DNA of 64,000 nucleotides from Stenopsyche tienmushanensis (taxonomy: Eukaryota > Arthropoda > Insecta > Trichoptera > Stenopsychidae), in NCBI GenBank assembly GCA_008973525.1, contig WACJ01000527.1, positions 1,612,001-1,676,000 of the forward strand. Reading direction: 5' to 3'. The position numbers and the translations under genes are program-made. Positions 1 to 10,566 of this stretch are shown piece by piece (within the stretch, counting starts at the first letter, position 1; each line of letters opens with the position of its first letter). Under the pieces are notes generated by a model. It saw only the letters and a program-made list of their open reading frames with translations, was not told the origin of the DNA and made no database searches.

Positions 1-298
1 TGAATTCAAGATAAAATACTTTTGTGTTTCAAATGTCAACAAAGTGAAAATCAGCCGGAGGAAGTATTTTTGACAGCTTTGCGGTCTTAAGGTCGTATTT
101 CTCGACCATTACCACTATCACGTTATTTGAACGATTATATTTTATTTTATTATTATTAGGAATATAATAAGAGATAAAAATATGATTTTAAATTAAGAAA
201 GATATTCAGGATTTTATTTTTTAAAAACACAATTTATATAAATAATTTTTAATCTATATGGATATTAACGTGAAATAAAGAACAGATAAAGAACGGAA
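1..298. other. AT-rich non-coding edge
   Basis: AT-rich sequence before the first transposon fragment. I see no exon, RNA gene or repeat end in it. Confidence 0.4.
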
Positions 299-865
299 TG
301 ACCCTCCTCCCTCTGAAATCAATTTTTTTAAAGCCAAATAATACTATTATAAATGCATTACATTCAATATTATTATAATGTTTATTCTAAAATTAAATAC
401 AAAAATAGCCCCAAAAGTACTCGATCTAACGTATAAATGGCGGTTGTTTTTTAAAAAAAATACTATGATAGAAAGTGTCTGTCTTATAAACCTTATGAAG
501 ACTTCCTCTTGACTCGATCGCGACCTCATTTAGACCGAGCTACCTATGAATGTTGCTACCTATGCTCGTGGGGGAGTTTCCATGATCGTACAAATCGAAG
601 AAGTCCCCGGAAACTCATTTATCCTCGAAAATACTGCAAAAATCTTTAAAAAAAGTGGCCACAAGGTATGTGTCCATCCGGTCCGCTTTTCGGACCGTTG
701 ACATTACGAATGAGCGCCTTGCGTTTAGACGCCATACTCGAACATATTTACAGAACGATTACGAATTCTAATTACAAAACGAAGTTGTCCAAAGACGGCT
801 GATCGGGTGGGTTGTTTAAATTTTACAATCGGCGCCTGCTTTGCTACTCCTTTGTTACAGCCCTG
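299..865 (+). mobile_element. hAT-type MITE, copy 1 (left end lost)
   Basis: Non-coding member of the hAT MITE family whose complete copies lie at 49806-50373 and 34709-35121. It shares the body of the 49806 copy (ATACTATTATAA, then a block around CGATCTAACGTATA, then TCCATGATCGTAC). It also carries the family hairpin at 679-697 (CGGTCCG-CTTTT-CGGACCG). The right end reads TTGTTACAGCCCTG and stops at 865. The left terminal repeat is missing, so no target duplication can be read. Any short ORF inside it is incidental. Confidence 0.75.
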
Positions 866-1215
866 GTTGAGGTATTAGATTTATGAGAAAAATTTTGATT
901 TTTAAAAAAACTAGGGGGCAGCCGATTTATATTTGCACACAGTCGACCAAATTCCTAGGCGCGTCCTTGATTTTATAAGCTTTTAATGAATGGCAAGGCA
1001 AGTGGTATACTAAATTAAATGTTTGCACATTTTTAACGAGAACATGAAAAGATCAGCTGAGCGTTCGTTTTCCCAGTTGATATATGTATTTAAAGTCCCC
1101 TCTGAGCTATGTGTGGAGGAATGGGAAAAGGAGGAATTCTAGCATTACTATGATAACGGGACCTTTATGTTAACTGTATGAAATAAACGCCTTATTAGTA
1201 TGTTTTCGATATAAT
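866..1215. other. Intergenic stretch downstream of Cep295
   Basis: No exon seen. A short piece around 913-955 (CTAGGGGGCAGCC ... CCTAGGCGCG) resembles the ends of another hAT-type element, but it is too decayed to delimit. Confidence 0.3.
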
Positions 1216-1221
1216 TTTATT
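1216..1221 (-). terminator. Probable poly(A) signal of Cep295
   Basis: Reads AATAAA on the minus strand, 26 bases past the stop codon of the Cep295 gene. It is the closest such hexamer downstream of the gene. The exact cleavage site cannot be read from sequence. Confidence 0.55.
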
Positions 1222-1247
1222 TTAAATTTGTAACCAGCGGATACAGT

Positions 1248-4200
1248 CTATTCGTCATTTGCACTCGAATCAAATAATAGTCTAAATTTGATGTTCACAT
1301 CCGGGACAGATAAAGTCCTATCGTCTGAAGATGCGTTTTTATCAGAATTCGACAAATTTTTTACCGAAGACAGATCGTCAAATAGACCATCGGAAGAGCT
1401 GCAGATTTTACTAGAGACAATGTCGCCAATAACTGGAGTCGAAGTACGCTGCTGGGTTTTGTCTTCGTTGTGAATTTCAGCAGAGACTGTGCAGATTTCA
1501 GACGCTCCTTTCGTGGAATTATTTTTCACAGCTTCTCCGGCAACCCCGGACGGTCCATCTGTATTTACGATGTTTTTTTTCGGATCGTTTTTTTTAATAC
1601 CGGATACGAAATTTTCTATATTCTCGAACAAAACTTCCAGTGATAATTTTGACAAATCTTCTATCGTGTAATTTTCCAGCACCAATTGATCGGTAAAAAA
1701 ATCGCTGTTGAGACTGATTGAAGAATCGTTTGAATCAAAAACTCTTTCTTTGCGAGGTCGAACTCTGGAGCGCGAGCGTTTTAATATTTCTAAATCGTCA
1801 TCAGAAATAGACGTGCTTCCCGTAAGAGACGCAGCCTCTCGGGTCTTTTTTAACGTGCTCGCTGCCCAGTTCATGCCGAAGCTGTTTAATAAGGATTCCA
1901 GCTCGGAAGAAAATGGCGTCAGTTTAGGGATATCGGAGGCGTTTTCTGAAATTTTTGATTGCGGCATTGGCTTAGCTAATTTTTCAACTGGAGATCTATC
2001 TACAGATTTATTACTGGACTTGTCCAAGTCTGAATTGGTCAAATTTTTTATCGGAGAATTATTGGATCGTAATGGAATAACAGATTCATTTTTAAACGAG
2101 TTCAAGTCTATAGTAGTGTCAGAAGTGAACGAACTCTTATCTATCGTTTCATTCACGCCTGAAGTGGTATTATATTTTTTCATGTATTCGTCCAATGAGA
2201 TGAAGGATTTTAATTTTATTTCTGCACTGTCTTCAAGTTTAGGCACATCGACTGCAACACAATCATCTTTTAAATGAGAAATTTTAGATTCCCTCGTAAG
2301 AAGACTCTTTTTGTTTGAAACATCGTCTTCGGAGGTTTTTGAGCTGATACTTTTCATGGACGCGTTAGACGGCTCTAAATTCTTCGAGTATAAGCTAATA
2401 TTTCTGATTGTATTTGGAGTGTCAATCTCAATTATTGTCGATAGTTCGTGCGGCGTAATAGGAGTGACGTCCATGTTTTGTATTTTAGAATGAGGATTTA
2501 ACACTGCTGGAGGCTTATTTCTATGAGTTTCTCTGCTCTTCAAATTTTGATTATTTTTAATAATGGAAGCCGAGGAAAAATTAAAACCCGCCGTTGCTAA
2601 AGTGTCTTTTGAATTACTTATGTCAATGATATTTGCAGTGGTGCCTGAATTTGTTGGTTTAGGTATATCGCTCAATACGGGAATAAAGCTCGTGTCTGTT
2701 ATAATATTTTCATCGTTTGTAAATTTGGATTGCAAAGGTAGCGCTTCAGACGAATTGATGGATATTTCATCTGTGCTGATGCTGGAGTTTAATTTTTTTT
2801 GTTTTTCTTTCCTAATTTTATTTAATATATGCAATAGATAAGATATTCGCTGTGAGCATTCTTCGCTTAATTGATGAAAGTTTTCGATATTTTCAAGAGT
2901 ACCTTCAGAAATATCTTGATTGAGTACGAGTCCATTGGTGTTTTTTAATTCGCCTTTTGTATCTGGACTCGATCTGGCTCGATCCGATTCATCATTGACA
3001 ATTTCTAGTGATAAATCTTTATTTTTAGAAGTTTCAGCAACTGGGCTTTTATTATTTTCTATGTGATTCAACAGATTAGGTTCACTTTTGGACTTTTTAA
3101 TGTGTAAATCTGACGAAGAACAATAGTCGATGATTTTTTTACTTGCCGATTCATCTATTTTCTTATTGACTATAATTGATTTAGATGGTTTGGTCGAATA
3201 TTCACGGTTGTTTCTACAAAGATTATTTTTGCTATTGGAATTTATATGACTACTTACATCTTCTATAATATATTCTATTTTTTCTTTGAAGGCATCTTGA
3301 TGAGTTCTATTGACGTTAGATGATATATTCATAACTGAACTACTCGGCGTTGAAACATCACTAACATCAACTTCTAATTTTTCAACTTCATTTCTTGACA
3401 TTTCTAATAATTTGATTACAAATTTTCTTAAATTCTTTTCAACAAAAGTTCCGTTATAAAATAAATTTGCTTTATCAACAGATAAACTATCGGCTGCTTT
3501 AGTCAATTTATTATTTTTACCCGCTGCCGGACTTTGCAATTTATTTTTATAAAATTCTTCAAATTTCGTGGTAATCTGATCAGGCAGACTCATATAAACA
3601 GTAGATTCCGACGAATCAAAATTTCTTTCAGTTCCGTTATTAACATTTTTATTAATCGGTATATTATTCTTTAAAGCATCATTTTTCTTAAATACTTCTG
3701 GTGACGCTATGATTTCTTTTGCAAAAATTGGATTTTTTTCCGAATCAATATTATCATCGTTTTTATTAAGAATATGAGCAGACGTTTTTTTATCCTTTTT
3801 TACTTCTATAATAATTTTCAATCCATCAAAAGAAAATGAACTTGTAGTGGATGTTGAAACGCTATGAGCTAATCTCGTATCTGATGATTGTTTTTTATTT
3901 TGTCTCGCATTTCGGTTACTTTTCATCAATTGCTCGTGAGAACGTAGTTTTGTTTTTCGTTTCGCATACAATATATTTTGTGAGACTTCGCTGTTAATAT
4001 ATTCAGAGGAGCTTTGGAAGTTTGAAAATTTGTTTTTATCACTTTTTACATTCGTTTCGCGTTGATCGTATTTTTCAATGGACATGTCATCATTATTTCT
4101 TTTTAATATGATAGAAGAACTGTCATCTTTTTCTGATGTAAATGATGAAACGGCATCATGAGTGTGATGTTTATTCAATTCTATAACTGCAGTACCAACG

Positions 4201-7200
4201 TTGAGTGGTGGTTTTGTAGGGGTCCTAAAAAAAGATTATATTAGTTAGTAAATAATGTTTGCATAACAAGATATCAAAACAACAAGAAGATAACAGAATT
4301 GTCTTCAGTTGCCTTCTATATCGCTTTGAAATCGCCGAACTGAGAGGATCAACCAGAAAAAGAAAACCACTCAGTCTCTAATCTACTCGGGCAAGTCACA
4401 CGTGGATGAATGATTTATGTGGTACCTAAGGGCTCAATACTTGGACCAACTCTATGGAAAATGATGTATGATGACCTTTTAAGAATTGACCTTCCCGAGG
4501 ACACAAAATTCGTCGCTTTTGCCGACGACGTGGGTGTCATGATTATAGCCAGAATAACAGAAGAACTGGGTATCTTCTTAACTTACAAAAAGTTTGTCGG
4601 ATTACTGCGGATCTATTGTATTACAACAAACTGGGATAATAAAAAAAAGCAATACATTTTTGAAGACATACCTGTGATGCAACTGTTGTTTATTTTTGGT
4701 TTTTAATTTAGTCCTTAAATTAAGATCTGCACCATTTATCGGATTATCGTTATTTTCTTGATGGCCAATTGTGAAAGACGTTAAAACATAATCATTTAAA
4801 ACTTGTTGGTTTTTATTTTCCTTCAATAAATTTTCCTATAAACAGAGAAATATTTTTGATAAGATTTAGTAATTGCACAAGCAGATAAAAATTTAACCCC
4901 ATTGGACCGGAAATCGTGAGACAGAGATGGATATAATGCGTCTTATCATACACTCGTGGTACCCCTACACGTCTAAATTATAGAAACTCATGAATGTTCA
5001 TACTTAAGAATCTTTTAACCGTCATACAATTTAGGTTTAATTAACTGAAATCGGATAAGTCATTAAGCTCTTTTAACAAAGATAAGACGACTTTCGTTCG
5101 TGTTGTCTTGGAAGCAGGCGTTTGTTTTAATAATTAAGATACTCGCATCATTCTTATCGTTGACCAATTTTGTTATTCCCCATTGACTGTTCTGGAGTGG
5201 CGTTATTAGCCGAGTACTTCTTTGCAAAATGTATTCCTTCGGAAATAAACTGGCAGGCTTGCACGGTAACCCTGTCCTTTTATTTTCGCAACACATTAAT
5301 AGACAAAAATAGCTGAACAACAGGAAGAAGATGCCATGCAAGTTGAACATTAAAAAATATTCCGAAGAAATGAACGAATATTGTGTGCTATCTACAGAGT
5401 TAAGGTTCATTTATTGAGCTTGGTTCATTATCAAGCTTGTAAAGCTAAATTCTCAAAAACTATTAGAATTTTAATATATATTACAGAAAAACTTACAGAT
5501 TGCTTCCATGAGTTAATGTTTTCTTCCGTTGTTAAAGCATCCAGTTCTTTCGATAAGAGTTTAAAGTCTTGATTAATTTTAGTTTTGGTTAGAGCCTGTT
5601 TTCCGCGCTCTTTGCTTTTATCTTCCTTTAGTGACATTTGAGCAAGCTCCTTTGCTATCTCATCCTTCTCTTTTATAGCATTTTGAAAGGCATCGACGTC
5701 GCCTTTAGGCAGGCGGTGAACTACGCATTGATCATTTACCAAAACGTCTGAAACAAATCTGTTTGGATGATCGTAACTCTTTATAGTTTTTTTATTGTCA
5801 GTTGATTTTCTCGATGCATTTTCCCATTTGAGCTTTGAAGGACTGTTGGATTGAATTTTTGATTTTGCATTCAAAATTCTCGGATCATTCTCTTGTACTT
5901 TTGTTTTCTTTAATTTATAAGGAACAAAATTTTCTTTTCTTGTCGATTTTGCAAAAGTTTTGTTTTTATTAGAGACATTCGTAAACGATTGTTGGGAATT
6001 GCAAAATTGCAATATGTTTTCTGCAGATTTTGAAAAATTTGGTTGAGAAATAATACACTCTCCGTGTGCTGAATTCAATTGTCTTGAGTGTTTGATTAAA
6101 TTTTTTAACTCTGTCATATCTGAGTCAGTTATTGGTCTATTTTCATCAATTTGACTCAAATCCCTATTCTTTAAATAATTAGAAAATGTATTAATAGGTG
6201 GTTTAGATTTAAAATTGGCCATCTCCCAATTGTTTTCATATTGTGATTTTTCCTTAGAATTGTTACAAAGATCATTGCAATATGTATAATTTTTTAACTC
6301 TGTCCTATCTGAGTTAGTTATTTGTCTATTTTCATTCATATTTTCATCAATTTTATTTAAATCTCTATTCTTTAAATAATTAGAAAATGTATTAATAGGT
6401 TTAGATTTAAAATTGGTTGTATCCGAGTTAAACTCAAATTGTGATCTTTCCTTAGACTTAATGCAAAAATCATTACAAGATGTACCTTCAGTATTACTAA
6501 CTGAATGATCTCTACTTGGCAGTATACAATCACAGAGTAACGACTTGACTTGACGTGTTGCTGGAATTATTACGTTTTCCTCATCATTATTTAACGACTC
6601 ATGTGGTTCTTTTGAATTTGGATTAATTTTATTTTCAGAAATAAAATTAGGAATAATTTCATCTGAAGAACTAACTTTTGGCAATTTTTTTTCATTGTCA
6701 TCTAAATTATCACATTTTTTTGTTTCAGTGCAAGCTGATTTCTTTGCCAATGTTTGATTTTTCCTGCAAAAAAGAGATTTATTAGTCAATATACAGTAGA
6801 TATTTTAAAAATGTATGTAATATCATATTATTCACATTGATGGAGTGTGTATTTATCTCACATTGCTATTCCATTTGGTCCCCGTGAGAAACTTTATCGA
6901 TTCACGCTGGTCAATGAATGTGTTAAACAAAACATCTAATGACTATTTTACATGAATGTATTTAAATAAAAATAAGATCATACCTTAAACATCCTTTTCC
7001 TTTAGATGAATTTTTCAATTTTTCTATCTGTAATTTCTTTTCTGAGAGGACTTTATATGCTTGAATGCCTAGTTGTTTCGATGTATGAAAATCATGATTT
7101 TTCTTCACTCTCCATTCTAAATACATTAAAAAAAATTAGCCTCTGAGGGAGCTTCCGTGATCATACAGATTATAAAAAATGTCATAAAAAACCCTTAAAG

Positions 7201-8806
7201 AGGACAGAATGGTCACCAAGGTCTGTATGTCCAACTGGTCCGCTTTTCGGATCGCTGACATGACGAATGAGCACCTCGCAATCAGACCTGAACATGTCAT
7301 TTTTACTATGTCTACGTTATTCCCGTAAGTGTAAACAATAAGTTGACAAAATTTTATCGTAGTCGGATGAACGGTATGGCAGTGCATTAAATACGAACAA
7401 AGATTAATTTTTATATATTAGATATAGTTTTCTGATAACATTTGGCTATGAGAGATTTGTTGATAAATTTTAACCAAACCCAAACAATCGAAGTGCAGCA
7501 CGAGTGTAAGTACAATTGATGAATGTTTTTTTTTGTATACTCAGTACCGTGCGGAGAGTTTTTAACTCACCAAGTCTCCCGTTGCGAAAGAGTTAATATA
7601 GCAAAATGTATCCATTCTTACAATTTAGTGTTAAACCTATTATATTATAAATGTATTCAGTCTGCTTTAATTGAATATTCTACCTTCTTCTGCATTTTTT
7701 TCATCCCCGACAGCCAAATGGCTATCACCGACAGTAAATAAATGATTTGTGACATTTTCTTTTAATGTTTTTAAAGACTTTTGTTTCATAGTAGCTAAAT
7801 CTCTGTGCTTGGATTCTGAAGCTAAAGACAGTAGTTTATTTCTTTCATTGGTTACACTATTTCTTTTTTTCCGAGCAATGTCTTTGGATTGCTCACGCAC
7901 CTAAAATAAACAAATAAAATATTAATTACAACTAATTTAAAATGATTATCTTTTTTTAACATTTCAACATATTTATTTTAAGAAATACAATTTATGCTAT
8001 GTTCCTATTTGCTATGTTCTTCTCTCTTTTTCTCACAGAAACTATTCATATTCGTGCATTTTAAAGTCATCAATGAACCAATAGCGACGACAATTGTTTG
8101 CAGTTCTTGTTAATTTCGCAATCGATGATGTATCGTTGCTTAACATCCAGAGAATTAAATTTGTTTGATTTTGTTGATCAAGAGGCAAAAAACATATAAA
8201 TTTCAACATTTTATTGGATATATAAATTCCCATAGAGGTGATTGACCCACAATGGCATAAATGAGCCACTAGGACAAAGTGACACAAACTTGATAACCTA
8301 AGAGAGAAATATAAAATAAACGATGATAATATATCAGACAATATAATTTTGTATTACCGGCCAGTGTACAGTTGCACCCGTATTTAATTATTTTAACCTA
8401 TTTACCATGTTTGCATCACTGCGACTCTATTCAATAAAAATCTATATATTAATTGCATAATAACAAGCCAAAATATACTATCTAAACAAAGCAAAGCAAA
8501 ATGACATCTGTAGATACATTTCAATTCGAAGCGTTCAAAATTGATTAGAAAATATGTTGAAATATCGAAACAACAAATAACTGTTTATTAAATTAAATGT
8601 TATATTAAATAAAATCGAGTTAAATATAGCTTCTGTCATGCTTATTGTAGCTTTAATAGATTTTCAAGAAATAGGTTATTTTTTATTACAGTGGCAATGT
8701 ATTTAATGCTATCTCATAAATTCAACAAACAACACACCTGAAGTAAACGAACTATTCTTCGTTTATGAGAGTCAGAGGACGTCGATGCGCCGAAGTTAAC
8801 GCTCAT
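1248..8806 (-). CDS. ana1: Centrosomal protein Cep295 / Anastral spindle 1 (Ana1) orthologue
   Basis: Six coding exons: 8806-8738, 7900-7684, 7116-6984, 6763-5497, 4835-4672 and 4224-1248. All introns are GT-AG. Every junction phase agrees and the joined length is 4827 nt, giving 1608 residues plus stop. The ATG at 8806 is chosen because exon 1 (23 codons) then reads into exon 2 in frame. The junction spells LLQVREQ followed by KDIA, the signature at the start of animal Cep295/Ana1. Residues 1-140 are basic and helical, and most of the rest is Ser/Asn/Lys-rich and probably disordered. Residues about 235-361 hold two tandem copies of a 60-65-residue unit (NTFSNYLKNRDL). A helical stretch precedes the end of exon 4 near residue 560. 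In other animals the protein sits on centrioles and is needed for centriole-to-centrosome conversion, acting with Cep135 and Cep152/Asl. I do not see the C-terminal ALMS motif of the vertebrate protein. The introns carry transposon pieces. The orthology rests on the N-terminus and on the gene's size; the remainder diverges quickly in this family. Confidence 0.9.
4298..4366 (+). repeat. Short dispersed repeat shared with 15208
   Basis: The stretch around TCGCCGAACTGAGAGG matches 15208-15275 closely (TCACCGAACTGAGAGG there). Its relation to the reverse transcriptase fragment that follows is unclear. Confidence 0.45.
4395..4600 (+). pseudogene. R1-clade reverse transcriptase fragment
   Basis: Lies in the fifth Cep295 intron, antisense to the gene. 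About 60 codons read through the central reverse transcriptase palm: a VPKGSILGPTLW box, then YDDLLR, then the catalytic FADD box and AR.TEEL. This arrangement is typical of R1-clade non-LTR retrotransposons. Nothing recognisable of the rest of the polymerase or the endonuclease is present, so it is a dead fragment. It is not the same piece as the R1-clade insertion at 37949, which begins just after this region of the polymerase. Confidence 0.8.
5035..5405 (-). repeat. Dispersed repeat A (inverted partner at 15534)
   Basis: About 370 bp, nearly identical to 15535-15910 but in opposite orientation. Read on the minus strand it starts GATAGCACACAATATTCG and can be followed to AGTTAATTA. Both copies keep a reading frame of about 112 codons (SSEYFLMFNL ... 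NDKNDASILI), which looks like no protein I know. Most differences between the copies change amino acids, so I treat it as a non-coding element. Its first 30 bases resemble part of the piggyBac-type MITE at 30586. It lies inside the fourth Cep295 intron. Confidence 0.75.
7136..7301 (+). mobile_element. hAT-type MITE, copy 2 (fragment)
   Basis: Central part of the hAT MITE family (CTTCCGTGATCATACAGAT, then the hairpin region near 7238 and CCTGAACATGT). Both ends are missing. It lies in the third coding-exon gap of Cep295, starting about 20 bp upstream of the acceptor of the exon at 7116. It is abutted on the right by the roughly 122-bp repeat. Confidence 0.75.
7302..7423 (-). repeat. Roughly 122-bp dispersed repeat, monomer
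   Basis: Read on the minus strand it begins TCTAATATATAAAA and contains TGCCATACCGTTCATCCGA. It belongs with the copies at 46466, 50632 and 53155. The TC start recalls Helitron 5' ends, but I cannot find the matching CTRR 3' end, so the class is open. Confidence 0.6.
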
Positions 8807-9990
8807 GATTAAATTGAAACTATGAAATAATTAAATGAATTTAAACGCAATTTTGTCGATTGACAATCACAATCGTCAATATTCAAACATTCTAACTGAA
8901 CTTCAATACATTAAAAGTGGTCTAAACACATATTTTTACGACCATCTTTTTAAGCATTTTTATCAATTCTTTTAAATAATATTCACGCAATTTCAATTTA
9001 TTTATTTAATTCCATCAGTGGAGAAAACTACTATAAAATGTTTTACGTGTGGAAATTACACCAAAAGAGTAATTAGTGCGAGTTGACCCAAATATAATAT
9101 GCGTGACGGCGAATGACATCTGGATAATAAATAAGTTTTCTATAGAAAATTTTGACGCATTTATACGTTCTGGGCAGCCATGTTAAATTTTACCTATTAT
9201 TATTGACAGTTGTGAAACGCATAAAAATAATATTTATAACGAACAAATTTGAAATGAAAAAGAGAAAAATAATTTTAAAAAATGTGGCCGCTAGTCACGT
9301 CTATATTTTTGAATCCAAAATGATTTCTAGTGCGCAGTGCTCAGTATTCGATAAACTAAAAAGCAAAAAATATATATTTAGGGTGCCAATCAAAAGGGGG
9401 GAGAGAGCAGACCAGAAATATTTCATAGCCGGATTTATAATTAAAATTATTACATTTATAACCCATTTCAAACCTGAATAAAGCATGACTGAGGTTCTTT
9501 TTATGAAACCTTCTTTCTGGTATTATTATGTAAAATAAAGTGCACTTGGCTTGCAATTTGGAAACTAGTAAAAGCAAAAAAATCCTTCTTATCTATTAAA
9601 AACTAATTTGTACGTATGTGGAGGTTGTAGACTATATTTTTCAAAATATAGAAGTCAATTTTATAACAATGTTGCTAATATGTTTAGATATTATAGGAGG
9701 ATGTAGCAAAACATTTTAGAAACAAACATGTTTGGTATAGCTGTTGAATTTTTAGACTAAGATTTTGCAAGATTATCACAGAATAAGTTCTTAACAATAT
9801 GAAAGTATACTTAACGGGATGAATTTGAAAGATGATCAAAACAATTTTAGCAGATGTTGATTAAAATGCAGCTATATCAGATAGAAGTAACTCAATGATG
9901 GAAATATACCAAAAGTATATCTGAATGCCAGGCATACATTTCAATCAGTATCTTTTGCATAATTTATGATAAACTTGCAATTATGATCTA
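8807..9990. other. Upstream flank of Cep295
   Basis: Contains the Cep295 promoter by position, but no clear TATA box or other element. A 109-codon plus-strand frame at 9152-9481 has no recognisable domain and composition like the surrounding AT-rich DNA, so I do not call it a gene. Confidence 0.4.
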
Positions 9991-9997
9991 TCTGATG

Positions 9998-10225
9998 AAA
10001 ACTTTCAAAATAATTAACGCTTTCAGTGACGCTCCATGGTACGTGATAAATGACACCATTCACATGGAACTAAACATATCTTCAGTGAAACAGGAGATTG
10101 AAAACTATAGTCAAAAATATGAACAAAGACTAAACACATCCCAACTGCCTGGTTGAAGAGCTAACCAACCAAAGCTCCGAGACGCATAGGCTGAAAAGAT
10201 ATATGGTTCATGACCTAGAAAAAAG
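9998..10225 (+). pseudogene. Jockey-clade retrotransposon relic (C-terminal end)
   Basis: The plus strand reads TFKIINAFSDAPWYV, then NDTIH, LNISSVKQEI and SQKYEQRL, then after a frame change HRLKR. This is the conserved C-terminal tail of Jockey-clade reverse transcriptases (an APW..N..IH block, then V.EEI and S.KY..RL). The frame is broken and nothing else of the element remains. Confidence 0.7.
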
Positions 10226-10566
10226 ATTAAAATGAATGAAAATAAGGTCCTCATTAATGAATGAAGACATACACGAGTCAGCAACATAAACGTCAAAAGA
10301 AGGACTAAATATCTCTCAGAGGATAGATTTTTTACATAAAATAAATTATAAAAAAAAATATATAATTCATGATAAAATAATGAAAGCGAGGTAAATAGGA
10401 TTATATTACAAATGTATACATTTTTCAAATACATCTTATAAAATATGAAAGGCATTTTTGGTTTGTGAACATTTATATAGATTTTATAATATTAAAATAA
10501 ATAACAACATTTTTGGTTACTTCTCAGATCTGATCACATGCAAATAAAGTACTCCAATCAGTGCTC
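10226..10566. other. Non-coding gap downstream of gene 2
   Basis: AT-rich. It should contain the 3' untranslated region of the gene ending at 10567. I see no AATAAA in the expected orientation close to the stop. Confidence 0.3.

Noticed and set aside
1288..2841. Several plus-strand open frames opposite the last Cep295 exon
   Set aside because: They mirror the long minus-strand coding exon and break up, while the minus strand is open for nearly 1000 codons.
9152..9481. 109-codon plus-strand open frame upstream of Cep295
   Set aside because: AT-driven composition, no domain, no splice signals, no homology that I recognise.
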